Assembly: GCF_030462475.1 (NCBI RefSeq)
Contig: NZ_JASMRZ010000014.1
Span: forward strand, 40,671-104,670
From: Variovorax sp. CAN15
GTDB taxonomy: Bacteria; Pseudomonadota; Gammaproteobacteria; Burkholderiales; Burkholderiaceae_C
DNA length: 64,000 nt
Direction of reading: 5' to 3'
The stretch's first letter is position 1. The number at the start of each line of letters is the position of its first letter. Both the position numbers and the translations under genes were made by a program. This document shows, piece by piece, positions 21,024 to 30,551 of the stretch. The notes beneath the pieces are model-generated. The model ran no database searches, was not told where the DNA came from, and was given only the letters and a program-made list of their open reading frames with translations.

Positions 21024-22697
21024 TCAGTTTTTCCTAACAGCCACCGTGGCGTGATCGGCAATGCCTACCAGGTTGAACAGGGCCGCGATGAGCCGGTGCG
21101 CATCAACGAACTGCACGCGCTCGCCATTGGCATCGCGCGCGCGCACCCAGCTCAGCAGCGTGCCCGCGGCAGCGAGGTCCATGCGCAACAGCGCCGCGCA
21201 CGAGATGACAGGCGCCGTGGTGTGGCGCAGGTGGTTGTCCAGCCGCTGCCAGTTCGACAGCGACTCGCCCCGCAGGTCGCCCGCCAGCGCGGCAAAACCG
21301 CTGTCGGTGGAAGGAAAGCTCTCGGAATCGCCACCGACGGACAGCAGAGACCACACCGAGCTGGGACGGCTCGCGGGCGGCGCGGCCAGCGTGGTGCACT
21401 CGCCCTTCGGGTCTGCCCAGGCGGGCGGCGACACCTCATAGGTGATGCAGTAGTTGAGCGCCACCAGCTCGAAGTCGTCGGGCAGGTGCATCATGCGCAG
21501 CGCCGCCAGGTGCAGCTGCCACCAGATGTCGTCGGTGCCCCGCTCGTTGTTGGGCGCTGCCTCGGACAGCACGGCCAGCAGTTGCGCCGAGCCCATGAAG
21601 CGCAGTTGCACCGGCGAATCGGCCCAGTGCGTGAAGAGCACGCGCAGCGGCGCGGCAGCCTCGGGCTCGATGGCATGCAGGCCGCGCCAGTCGAGCGTCC
21701 ACACCGAGCCTGCCTTCGACAGCGCGCGGGTGAGGTCCATGAGGCCGTCGCGCGCCAGGCGTGCGGGGCAGACCCAGTCGGCGGAAGCACCACCTTCGGC
21801 GATGCCGGCAGCCTCCTCGCTGGCGGTGACGGCCTTGACGCTGCGCGCAAGCTCCTCCAGCGAGACCCAGTCAGGGCCCATGCGCCGCATGCGCTGCGCA
21901 TAGCGCATGCGGGCGGCGGCGAACTTGGCGGCATCGCCAGTGGCACGGTACAGGTCGAAAAGCGCCCGCCAGCGGCTGTCGTCGCGCTCGGAGGCCGCGT
22001 CGGACGCGCTTTCGACGGGCGACACGCTGTCGGGTGGGGAAGCCAGCGCCTGCAGCAGGATGGCCTCGGCGCCGATGTCGTCGCCGTGGGCGAAGCGGAT
22101 CACGGCTTCCTCGAGCGCGCCGTCGTGCGCAAGGCGCGACGAGAGCAGCGGCACGGCTGCCACGGCCGGAGCGGCAGCAGCCTCGTCGCCGCCCTGGGCC
22201 ACCTCGACCGCCAGGGAGGGCGGCGCAGGCTCTGAAAGCAGCTCGTCGGTGTCCACCGGGGGCAGGGTCTCCGCGCCGGCATCGGGCGGCGGGTTGACCA
22301 GCGTTTCGCCGTTCGGGCCGCGCCCCTTCCACCACTGCTGCGACATCTGCTGCTCGATCTCGTCGATCTTCTTGAGCGTGAGCGCGCGGCCCTCCGATTT
22401 CCCGGAGGAGCTGTTGACGTTGAAAGAAGACGGCGTGACCGTCGCCTCGAAGGCATGCGCCGCGGCCTCGCGCTGGCGCAGCTTGCGCAGCATGTCGAAC
22501 TCTCGCCGACGCACGAAATCGTTGCGCTGGCGCCGCTCGATCATCTCCTTGAGCATCTCCCGGCTGTAGGTCTGCGCGGGGAGCGAGGAGTCCGAACCGG
22601 AGGAGGAAGGCGCGTCCAGCTCCGACCAATCCTTCAGGGGATTGCGGACAAACTTGGCCACCTTCGAGAAAAGGCGCCCCGATTCTTCCTTTGGCAT
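21024..22697 (-). CDS. STAS-domain-like protein of unknown function (557 aa)
   Basis: C-terminal [46 protein letters not shown] resembles a STAS module; N-terminal helical/disordered region. Confidence 0.6.
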   Translation of the reverse strand: MPKEESGRLFSKVAKFVRNPLKDWSELDAPSSSGSDSSLPAQTYSREMLKEMIERRQRNDFVRRREFDMLRKLRQREAAAHAFEATVTPSSFNVNSSSGKSEGRALTLKKIDEIEQQMSQQWWKGRGPNGETLVNPPPDAGAETLPPVDTDELLSEPAPPSLAVEVAQGGDEAAAAPAVAAVPLLSSRLAHDGALEEAVIRFAHGDDIGAEAILLQALASPPDSVSPVESASDAASERDDSRWRALFDLYRATGDAAKFAAARMRYAQRMRRMGPDWVSLEELARSVKAVTASEEAAGIAEGGASADWVCPARLARDGLMDLTRALSKAGSVWTLDWRGLHAIEPEAAAPLRVLFTHWADSPVQLRFMGSAQLLAVLSEAAPNNERGTDDIWWQLHLAALRMMHLPDDFELVALNYCITYEVSPPAWADPKGECTTLAAPPASRPSSVWSLLSVGGDSESFPSTDSGFAALAGDLRGESLSNWQRLDNHLRHTTAPVISCAALLRMDLAAAGTLLSWVRARDANGERVQFVDAHRLIAALFNLVGIADHATVAVRKN

Positions 22698-22746
22698 TCG
22701 GCGAAGGCTATCGAAGAGACTGGCTTTTATCTACCTTGGTCCCGTT

Positions 22747-23748
22747 TCAATCCCCGAACATCTTCTGCTTGAGTTCGCGGCGCTGCTGCGCCTCGAGCGA
22801 CAGCGTGGCCGTCGGGCGGGCCAGCAGGCGGCCGACGCCGATGGGCTCGCCGGTCTCGTCGCAGTAGCCGTAGTCGCCGGCGTCGATGCGCTGGATCGAC
22901 TGCTCGATCTTCTTGAGCAGCTTGCGCTCGCGGTCGCGGGTGCGCAGCTCGAGGGCGTGTTCTTCCTCGATGGTGGCGCGGTCGGCCGGGTCGGGCACGA
23001 CCACCGTGTCTTCACGCAGGTGCTCGGTGGTCTCGCCGGCGTTCTCGAGGATGCCGCGCTTGAGTTCTTCGAGCTTCAGGCGGAAGAACGCCATCTGCTT
23101 TTCGTTCATGTACTCGTCGTCCGGCATGGCGATGACTTCGGCATCGCTCAGTTCGGCGGGCGACTTGGTCTTCCAGTTGTTGGCCAGTTTCGGGTCTTTC
23201 TTGATGGCGAGGGGCGGCGGAGGCACCAGCGCGTTGGAATGGCTCTGCGAGAAGGTGGACTTGGCGGCCGTCGATGCCACCGACTGCGGCATCGAGGGGA
23301 CGGTCAGTTGCGACAGCCGGGACACGCGGCCACCACGCGCGGCGGGAGCGGGCGTGGCGGTTTGAGCGGGCATCGAGGGTGTCGCCGGGGCGGAAGTGGA
23401 GGCGGCAGCCGTTTTTTTCATGGGGATCGAGGGGACAGAGGAAACAGCCGCAGGACGGCCGACGGGTTTGGATGACGATGAGCCCACGCCCGCGGTCTTC
23501 GTCGCGGCGGTTGCAGGCTTGGCGGACTTCTTGGTCGCAGCGGTCGCGGCCTTGACCGGTGGTGCTGCGGGCTTTTTGGACGGCACGCCTTTCTCGTTGG
23601 TCACGGAGCCGGAAACCTTCCTGGCCACGGGTACAGCCTGCTTCGCAGCCGGCGCCTTTTTCGCGGCGGGCTTGGTTGCTGGCGTGGCCTTGGCGGCGGG
23701 TTTCTTCACGGTGACTGGCTCCTTGGACGAACTGGAACGCGCTTTCAC
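22747..23748 (-). CDS. dksA: RNA polymerase-binding factor DksA with long Ala/Lys/Pro-rich N-terminal extension and Cys-poor C-terminus
   Basis: EEHALELRTRDRERKLLKKIEQSIQRIDAGDYGYCDETGEPIGVGRLLARPTATLSLEAQQRREL. Confidence 0.9.
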   Translation of the reverse strand: MKARSSSSKEPVTVKKPAAKATPATKPAAKKAPAAKQAVPVARKVSGSVTNEKGVPSKKPAAPPVKAATAATKKSAKPATAATKTAGVGSSSSKPVGRPAAVSSVPSIPMKKTAAASTSAPATPSMPAQTATPAPAARGGRVSRLSQLTVPSMPQSVASTAAKSTFSQSHSNALVPPPPLAIKKDPKLANNWKTKSPAELSDAEVIAMPDDEYMNEKQMAFFRLKLEELKRGILENAGETTEHLREDTVVVPDPADRATIEEEHALELRTRDRERKLLKKIEQSIQRIDAGDYGYCDETGEPIGVGRLLARPTATLSLEAQQRRELKQKMFGD

Positions 23749-24000
23749 TGGGTGTCTCCTCCCATCGGAGCCCTTTGCAGCCTCCAGGCCGCACAGGCTC
23801 CCGTTGTCGGGGTGCCCGCCAAGTGGCGAACCCCGGGGTTATACCCCCGAAAGCCTGCCAGAAACGTACGGCGCCCCGTGCCGGAAGTCACATCTTGTCC
23901 TCGGGAGCAGGACGTGGCTTGCGAAACAGGCGCGCGATTGTATAGAGAACTCGAAGGCGCGGGACATGTTCCGGCGTGCTGTCCGACTCCGTTAGCATCG

Positions 24001-24029
24001 CGCGGCGCCGCCGGAGGGGGCGGCGCGCG
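24001..24029 (+). other. Strong GC hairpin in the leader of the YdgA-like gene
   Basis: GCGCCGCC-ggaggg-GGCGGCGC with bulged extension, followed by cccggctttt. Confidence 0.5.
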
Positions 24030-24113
24030 GCCCCGGCTTTTGCCCATATGGCGCCGGGGGCCTATCCGATCATTCCGATCAATCGCAAGACAGACACAAG
24101 AAAGCAACAAGCC

Positions 24114-25610
24114 TTGAACAAGAAAGCAGTTTTGGGAGTCCTGGCCGCGGCCATCGCCGTCGCCTACGGCGGCAGCACCTGGTGGGCCGGGTCGCAGATC
24201 AAGTCGCGCTACGACGCCGCGCTGGACGAATTGCCGAAGCAGACCGCGCTGGTGCGCGTGACCGAGCGCAAGTACGAGCGCGGCTTCCTGGGCGCCGTCA
24301 GCACCGTCACGCTGGAGATCGGCTGCGCGGCCGATGCCGCGGCAAGCGCGCAGCAGCCCGCCGCCGACCGGACGGGAGATGAAGAAGAACAGGCCGAGGA
24401 AGACGACGGCTCCGCCATCAAGCCCCCGAAGCAGCTTCGCCTGACCATCCGCGACACCATCCACCACGGCCCGCTGGCCGGCGGCACCCTGGCGGCCGCC
24501 ACCATCGACAGCGAACTGGTGCTCGACGACAAGGCGCAGGCCGAGGCCAAGAAGCTGTTCGGCGAGGCCAAGCCCCTGTCGGCGCGCACCAAGGTTGGCT
24601 TCGACGGCGCCTTCACCACCGATCTGACGGTCGCGCCCGCCAGGCTGGCCGAGGAAGGCAAGGGCCGCCTCGACTGGCAGGGCATGAAGGTCCGCATGGA
24701 AGTCAACGCCGCACGCACCCAGGCCCGCTACGACCTGAGCATGCCCGGCCTCGACTTCAGCGACACGAAGAGCGGCGCGACCATGAAGATGGGCAAGCTC
24801 ACCGCCAAGGCCGACATGGACAGCAGCGCCGGCTTGTTCCTGGCCACCGGCAAGACCGAGGGCAAGCTCGACAGCCTCGAATTCGCCGTGCGCAAGAAGC
24901 CCGCCGAGGACGGCGCCGCGCCGCCCAAGGCGCTGCCCACCGTCGTGCTGCAGGGCATCGACCTGGTGGGCGAGGCGAGCATCAAGGACGGCCTCTACGC
25001 CTCCACCGGCACCCTCAAGGGCACCGGCAAGATCGGCGAGACCAGGATCGACAGGTTCGAGCTGACCAGCGGCGCGCGCCGCATTCACGGCGCCGGCTAC
25101 AGGAAGCTGGCCGACGCCTGGATGCAGTCCAGCGCCGCCAGCGGCTGCGGCAAGGGCGGCAGCAAGGCCTCCCAGGCCGCCATGCAGGCGCTGGCCGAAC
25201 AGCTCGCGCCCGATCTCAAGGCCATGGCCAAGTACGCCCCCGAGGCCGGCATCGACAAGCTGGTGGTCGAAATCGACGGCAAGCGCGCCGAACTCGGCTA
25301 CTCGGTCGGCATGGCCGGCGTGACCGACGAAGACCTGCAGTTGCCGGGCACGGCGCTGATGATGAAGCGCGGCGTGCTCAAGGCCCACGCGCGGCTACCC
25401 ATGAAGTGGCTCGAGAAGCTGGCCGAGACCGGCGCCGAGAGCGGCCAGACGCCCCCGCCCGAAATGGTGGCCGGCCTGGTCGAACAGGGCGAGGAAAGCG
25501 GCTTCGTGAAGCGCGACGGCGACGACGTCACCGCCCAGGCCGAGTTCAGCGACGGCAGCCTGAAGGTCAACGGCAAGCCGCTGGGTGGCATGGGCAGCGC
25601 GGGCAAGTAA
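24114..25610 (+). CDS. YdgA-like (DUF945) family protein, probable TTG start
   Basis: LNKKAVLGVLAAAIAVAYGGSTWWAGSQIKSRYDAALDELPKQT...ERKYERGFLGAVSTVTLEI. Confidence 0.75.
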   Translation: MNKKAVLGVLAAAIAVAYGGSTWWAGSQIKSRYDAALDELPKQTALVRVTERKYERGFLGAVSTVTLEIGCAADAAASAQQPAADRTGDEEEQAEEDDGSAIKPPKQLRLTIRDTIHHGPLAGGTLAAATIDSELVLDDKAQAEAKKLFGEAKPLSARTKVGFDGAFTTDLTVAPARLAEEGKGRLDWQGMKVRMEVNAARTQARYDLSMPGLDFSDTKSGATMKMGKLTAKADMDSSAGLFLATGKTEGKLDSLEFAVRKKPAEDGAAPPKALPTVVLQGIDLVGEASIKDGLYASTGTLKGTGKIGETRIDRFELTSGARRIHGAGYRKLADAWMQSSAASGCGKGGSKASQAAMQALAEQLAPDLKAMAKYAPEAGIDKLVVEIDGKRAELGYSVGMAGVTDEDLQLPGTALMMKRGVLKAHARLPMKWLEKLAETGAESGQTPPPEMVAGLVEQGEESGFVKRDGDDVTAQAEFSDGSLKVNGKPLGGMGSAGK

Positions 25611-25624
25611 GCCGCGGTGTTTCT

Positions 25625-25734
25625 CCCTCCCCCGCTGGGGGAGGGCCGGGGTGGGGGCACGACGGCCGCCGAAGAAATCGCAGCGTCAGATCGAAGGCCT
25701 GCCCCCATCCCAACCTTCCCCCAGCGGGGGAAGG
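25625..25734. repeat. Paired hairpin (REP/BIME-like) element between convergent genes; possible bidirectional terminator
   Basis: ccctccccc-gct-gggggaggg at 25625-25645 and ccttccccc-agc-gggggaagg at 25714-25734, the two units inverted relative to each other. Confidence 0.75.
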
Positions 25735-25748
25735 AGCAAGTCAGGGCC

Positions 25749-26804
25749 TCAGACCAGGCACTGCTCCAGGCCCTGCTCCAGAATTTCGCGCGGCAGCTCG
25801 ATGCCGATGAACACCATGCGGCTCTGGCGCGCCTCGTCCTTGCCCCATTCCGGGCCCAGGTCGCTGCCCATCAGCTGGTGCACGCCCTGGAAGATCACCT
25901 TGCGCTCGGTGCCCTTCATGTTCAGCACGCCCTTGTAGCGCAGCATGCGCGGGCCGTAGATGTTGACGATCGCGCCCAGGAAGTCTTCCAGCTTGGCCGG
26001 GTCGAAGGCGCGGTCGGCCTTGTAGACGAAGCTCTTGACGTCGTCGTCCGTGTGGTGATGGTGGCCATGGCCGCCCTCGTGCTTGTGCGAGGGATGGTCG
26101 CAGTGCTCGCCATGCGCGTGGTCATGGTCGTGATGATCGTGGTCGTCTTCCTTGAGGAAGTCGGGGTCGATGTCGAGCTTGGCGTTCAGGTTGAAGCCGC
26201 GCAGGTCGAAGATGTCCTTCAGCGGCACGTCGCCGAAATGCGCCTTCTGCTGCGGCGCGCGCGGGTTCATGTGCTTCAGGCGGTGAATGAGCGCCTCGGT
26301 TTCCTCGGCCGACACCAGTTCGCTCTTGCTGATGAAGATCTGGTCGGCGAAGCCCACCTGGCGGCGCGCTTCCTGGCGGTCGTTGAGCTGCTGCGGCGCG
26401 TGCTTGGCGTCCACCAGCGTGAGGATCGAATCGAGCAGGTAGCTCTCGGCGATCTCGTCGTCCATGAAGAAGGTCTGGGCCACGGGGCCGGGGTCGGCCA
26501 GGCCGGTGGTCTCGATCACCACGCGGTCGAAATCGAGCAGGCCCTGGCGCTTCTTGGAGGCCAGCAGCTGCAGCGCCTCGCGCAGGTCTTCGCGGATGGT
26601 GCAGCAGACGCAGCCGTTGCTCATCTGCACGATCTGCTCCTTCGACTCGGTCACGAGGATGTCGCTGTCGATGTTCTCCTCGCCGAACTCGTTCTCGATG
26701 ACCGCGATCTTCTGGCCGTGGGCCTCGGTCAGGATGCGTTTGAGCAGCGTGGTCTTGCCCGAGCCGAGAAAGCCGGTGAGGATGGTCGCGGGAATGAGGG
26801 CCAT
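25749..26804 (-). CDS. COG0523 (CobW/YjiA-type) GTP-binding metallochaperone with His-rich loop
   Basis: TILTGFLGSGKTTLLKR, GCVCCTIREDL, DDHDHHDHDHAHGEHCDHPSHKHEGGHGHHHH. Confidence 0.93.
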   Translation of the reverse strand: MALIPATILTGFLGSGKTTLLKRILTEAHGQKIAVIENEFGEENIDSDILVTESKEQIVQMSNGCVCCTIREDLREALQLLASKKRQGLLDFDRVVIETTGLADPGPVAQTFFMDDEIAESYLLDSILTLVDAKHAPQQLNDRQEARRQVGFADQIFISKSELVSAEETEALIHRLKHMNPRAPQQKAHFGDVPLKDIFDLRGFNLNAKLDIDPDFLKEDDHDHHDHDHAHGEHCDHPSHKHEGGHGHHHHTDDDVKSFVYKADRAFDPAKLEDFLGAIVNIYGPRMLRYKGVLNMKGTERKVIFQGVHQLMGSDLGPEWGKDEARQSRMVFIGIELPREILEQGLEQCLV

Positions 26805-26913
26805 GGGGAAAGTGCTCCGGAAGCGGAAAACGGGAAATGGGGGCCGTGGACGGCGCGGCCCGGCAGTTTAGCCAATGCCACTGAGTTGCGTTGGCGGCAG
26901 GGTCAAGCCCGCT

Positions 26914-28128
26914 TCAGGCGGGCTTCCTGACCACCACCAGCCCTTTCAGGTACTCGCCTTCCGGGAACTCGATGGTCATCGGATGGTCCGGCGCCGCGCC
27001 AAGCCGCTCGGCGATGTAGCCGTCCACGCCCGCGTCGAGCCCCGCCGAGGCCACGATCTTGTGGAACAGGTCTGCGCTGATGCCGCCCGAGCACGAGAAG
27101 GTCAGCAGCACCCCGCCCGGCTCCAGGATCTTCAGCGCAAGGCGGTTGACGTCCTTGTAGGCCCGCGCGGCGCGCTCGGCATGCGCCACCGTGGGCGCGA
27201 ACTTGGGCGGGTCGAGCACGATGGCGTCGAAGGTGCGGCCCTGGTCGATGAACTCGCGCAGCACGGTGTTGACGTTGGCGTCGAGGAACTCGGTCTCGAT
27301 GCCCTGCCCCTCGAAGCCATTGAGCGCCAGGTGCCCGCGCGCCCGCTCCAGCGCCGGCAGCGAGGAATCGACCGACACCAGCTGCGCGCCCTCGAGCGCG
27401 CCCGCGGCCTTGAGCCCCGCCAGCGCCGCCACCGTGAATCCGCCCGTGTAGCAGAAGCAGTTCAGCACGCGCCTGAAGCGCCGGTGCTGCGCCAGTTCGG
27501 CAAAACGCTGGCGGCTGTCGCGCTGGTCGAGGTAGAAGCCGGTCTTGTGGCCGGTGGCGATGTCCAGCGACAGCTTCCAGCCGTGCTCGCGGATGACGAT
27601 CTCGGTCGGCCCTTCGCCGCGCAGCCAGCCCGTGACCGGCTTCAGCCCCTCGCGCTCGCGGCCGCTGGCGTCGGAGCGCTCGTAAAGCTTCGTGAGGCCC
27701 GTGGCCTTGAGCAGCGCATCGGCCAGCGCGCCCTTCCAGCGCTCCACGCCGGCCGAGAGGAACTGCGCCACCAGCGTGTCCCCATAGCGGTCGACGATCA
27801 GCCCCGGCAGGCCGTCGGCCTCGCCATGGATCAGCCGCACGCCGTCGCTCTGCAGATCGAACAGGCCCCGCGCATTCACGGCACGGGCGCACAGCGAGGC
27901 AAGGAAAGCTGCATCGATGCGCTGCGTCTCGACGAAGCTCCAGGCCCGCGCGCGGATCTTGGAAGTCGGGCTGAACGCAGCCCACGCGAGGAAGGCGCCG
28001 TCGTGCGACTCGACGCGCACCGTCTCGCCGGAATCGGCGCCGCCGCGCGCGATGGCGGATTCGAACACCCAGGGATGGCGGCGCTGCAGCGAGCGCTCCT
28101 TGCCGGGTTTGAGGCGAAGGGTTTTCAT
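26914..28128 (-). CDS. rlmI: Class I SAM-dependent 23S rRNA methyltransferase (RlmI-like)
   Basis: MKTLRLKPGKERSLQRRHPWVFESAI (PUA), NCFCYTGGFTVAAL, FDAIVLDPPKFAP. Confidence 0.88.
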   Translation of the reverse strand: MKTLRLKPGKERSLQRRHPWVFESAIARGGADSGETVRVESHDGAFLAWAAFSPTSKIRARAWSFVETQRIDAAFLASLCARAVNARGLFDLQSDGVRLIHGEADGLPGLIVDRYGDTLVAQFLSAGVERWKGALADALLKATGLTKLYERSDASGREREGLKPVTGWLRGEGPTEIVIREHGWKLSLDIATGHKTGFYLDQRDSRQRFAELAQHRRFRRVLNCFCYTGGFTVAALAGLKAAGALEGAQLVSVDSSLPALERARGHLALNGFEGQGIETEFLDANVNTVLREFIDQGRTFDAIVLDPPKFAPTVAHAERAARAYKDVNRLALKILEPGGVLLTFSCSGGISADLFHKIVASAGLDAGVDGYIAERLGAAPDHPMTIEFPEGEYLKGLVVVRKPA

Positions 28129-28141
28129 TGTTTCTTGTTGC

Positions 28142-29095
28142 TCACTTGTCTTTGTCTTCGCGGGCCTTGGCGCGCGGATGCGCCGCGTCGTACACCTTGG
28201 CCAGGTGCTGGAAATCCAGCCGCGTGTAGACCTGCGTGGTCGCGATGTTGGCGTGGCCCAGCAGCTCCTGCACCGCGCGCAGGTCGCTGCTGGACTGCAG
28301 CACGTGGCTCGCGAAGGAGTGGCGCAGCATGTGCGGATGCACCGGCGCCGCGAGGCCGGCCTTGAGGCTGCGCTCGCGCAGCAGCTTCCACACCGCCTGC
28401 GACGACATCCGCATGCCCTTGGCGCTGATGAAGAGCGCGGCCGCCGCCTGCGGGTCGCGCAGCCGGGCCGTCGTCAGCCCGGGGCAGTCGCCGCGCACCG
28501 CGAGCCAGTCGCGCAGCGCCTCGGCCGCCTTGCTGCCCATGGGCACGATGCGCCGCTTGCTGCCCTTGCCGAGCACGCTGGCCTCCATGGCGTCCAGGTC
28601 GACCCAGCCGCGCGCCGTGCCGCTGGCCTGCGCATCGAGGCCGGTCAGCTCGCTCACGCGCAGGCCGCAGCCGTAGAGCACTTCGACGATGGCGCCGTCG
28701 CGCGCCTCGGTCCACGGGTCGGCCTCGGGGTCGTACAGTTCGGCGAGCCGCACCGCGTCGTCCACGCCCAGCGCCTTGGGCAGCGGCCGGCTGGCCTTGG
28801 GCGCGTGCACGTCCTGCACCGGGTTGAAGCCGACCAGCCCTTCGTGCCCCAGCCAGCGGTAGAAGCTGCGCCAGCACGACAGCACCAGCGCGATGCCGCG
28901 CGGCTCGCGCCCGGCGCTGTGCAGCTGCGCCATCCAGCGGCGGATGTGGGCGGTCTGCACCCGGTCCAGCGGCAGCTTCGCCTCGGCGGCGTGCTCGCGC
29001 AGGGACTGCAGGTGGAAGGCATAGAGTTCGACCGTGCGCGCCGCGAGCTGGCGCTCGACGCGCACGTGCTCCAGGTATTTCTCGATCCAGTCCAT
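28142..29095 (-). CDS. xerC: Tyrosine recombinase XerC
   Basis: LYGCGLRVSELTGLD, HPHMLRHSFASHVLQSSSDLRAVQELLGHANIATTQVYTRLDF. Confidence 0.95.
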   Translation of the reverse strand: MDWIEKYLEHVRVERQLAARTVELYAFHLQSLREHAAEAKLPLDRVQTAHIRRWMAQLHSAGREPRGIALVLSCWRSFYRWLGHEGLVGFNPVQDVHAPKASRPLPKALGVDDAVRLAELYDPEADPWTEARDGAIVEVLYGCGLRVSELTGLDAQASGTARGWVDLDAMEASVLGKGSKRRIVPMGSKAAEALRDWLAVRGDCPGLTTARLRDPQAAAALFISAKGMRMSSQAVWKLLRERSLKAGLAAPVHPHMLRHSFASHVLQSSSDLRAVQELLGHANIATTQVYTRLDFQHLAKVYDAAHPRAKAREDKDK

Positions 29096-29123
29096 TTGCT
29101 CAGCGCAGGGTATGGCTCGGGAA

Positions 29124-29213
29124 TACCGCGGAACCGGCTTTGCCGGGCCGCGGGTATTGCCCCCGGCGAGGGGATTGGCGAAGCGACACGACGTGCGCGA
29201 AGCCTGGGGGCGC
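29124..29213 (+). repeat. Copy 3 of dispersed intergenic hairpin repeat
   Basis: taccgcggaaccggctttgccgggccgcgggtattgcccccggcgaggggattggcgaagcgacacgacgtgcgcgaagcctggggg. Confidence 0.85.
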
Positions 29214-29214
29214 A

Positions 29215-29850
29215 CTAGAACAGGTAGCCATGGCCGGCATTGTTGATGATGGCTGCCGGCTCGCGCAATGCGCCCTTGGAGAACGGTCCGAGCGCCTGCC
29301 AGCACGAGGTGGGCGCCGCCGCGTACTGCACCTCGAAGCTCCGGTCGAAGCCGCTCATCTTCACCAGCCGCTCGACGCGCCACAGGTGGAAAGGCTCCGA
29401 CACGATGACCACCCTGCGCACACCGGCCGCCAGCAGCAGCGGGCGCGACAGCGACAGGTTCAGCCGCGTGGATGTCGATGCGGGCTCCAGCAGCATCGGA
29501 CCCGAGAAGCCCGAGGCGATCGCGTGTTCCCCCATCGTGATGGCCTCGATGCGGCTGTCCTCCTGATCCACGCCGCCCGAAAAGGCCAGTTGCCTGACCA
29601 GCCCGGCCTTCGCCAGCGCCAGGGCCGTATCGACCCGCCCGGTCAGGCACGGGTGCGGCTTGCCGTCGAGGTATGCGCGGCTGCCGAGCACCAGCGCCGC
29701 ATCGGCCTGCTGCCGCGGCGGATTCGCGAGCAAATATTCGGAATGCCGCCAGATGAACGCCCCGATGGCCGCATACACCAGCGCCACAGCCACCAGCCCG
29801 AAGGCCAGCACGACCTGCCAGGGCCGCCTCAGCCAGCGCGGACGTTTCAA
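29215..29850 (-). CDS. YdcF/SanA-like (DUF218) membrane protein, probable TTG start
   Basis: ADAALVLGSRAYLDGKPHPCLTGRVDTALALAKAGLVRQLAFSGGVDQ...ITMGEHAIASG. Confidence 0.8.
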   Translation of the reverse strand: MKRPRWLRRPWQVVLAFGLVAVALVYAAIGAFIWRHSEYLLANPPRQQADAALVLGSRAYLDGKPHPCLTGRVDTALALAKAGLVRQLAFSGGVDQEDSRIEAITMGEHAIASGFSGPMLLEPASTSTRLNLSLSRPLLLAAGVRRVVIVSEPFHLWRVERLVKMSGFDRSFEVQYAAAPTSCWQALGPFSKGALREPAAIINNAGHGYLF

Positions 29851-30551
29851 GGACGCAGCCGCGAAAGCGCGCCCGAGGCCAGCTCGGCGATGCGCTCCAG
29901 GAAGTCTGTGCCCATCTCGGCATTGAAGCGCTGCGCGTCGGGCGAGGCCAGCACCAGCAGGCCGAAGGCCGGCGACTCCGGGCCGGGGCGCAGCGGAATC
30001 AGCGCGAGCGACATCGCGGCGTGCGGCTCGGGCAGCCAGCTGGCTGCTTCGAAGCCCGAATTGAGCCCGCAGTACGGCGAGGTCAGCGAGGTGGCCAGCG
30101 CCTTCACGTCGTCGCTCACCCACTGGGCGTAGGCCTCGTTGAGGTATTCGCTGCCGCAGTCCCACACCTTGATGGCCGTCTGCGGCACCAGGAAGAGCGA
30201 CTGCAGGTCGACCGCGATGCGGTACGGCAGGCTGCGCGGGTCGCGCGTGGTCAGCAGGCCCGTGGTCCAGCGCTGCAGGCGGTCGGCGATCACGACGTTC
30301 TCGGTGCCGTGGCGCATCATGTCCATCAGGCGATGCTCCAGCGCCTTGATCTTCTCGCGCAGCATCTCGGCCTGCCGCTCCTGCAGGCTCACGGCGCGGT
30401 TGCCGTGCGGGCTGGTGAGCTGCACCTGCGCCAGCAGCTGGGCATGGCGCTCGAAGAAGTCGGGCGTGTTCGCCAGGTAGTTGGCGATGTCGTCTTCGGT
30501 GATCGGGTTCATGGCGTTGGCGTCGTTGTTGTTGCTCGTGAAGTTGGTCAT
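29847..30551 (-). CDS. DUF484 family protein
   Basis: [56 protein letters not shown]; adjacent to dapF. Confidence 0.85.
   Translation of the reverse strand: MTNFTSNNNDANAMNPITEDDIANYLANTPDFFERHAQLLAQVQLTSPHGNRAVSLQERQAEMLREKIKALEHRLMDMMRHGTENVVIADRLQRWTTGLLTTRDPRSLPYRIAVDLQSLFLVPQTAIKVWDCGSEYLNEAYAQWVSDDVKALATSLTSPYCGLNSGFEAASWLPEPHAAMSLALIPLRPGPESPAFGLLVLASPDAQRFNAEMGTDFLERIAELASGALSRLRP

Noticed and set aside
23829-23840. Perfect palindrome aaccccggggtt upstream of dksA
   Set aside because: Short and GC-simple; expected by chance in this composition without further support
26039-26160. Tandem CAT/GTG-rich repeat as a regulatory repeat
   Set aside because: It is the coding sequence of the His-rich loop of the COG0523 protein
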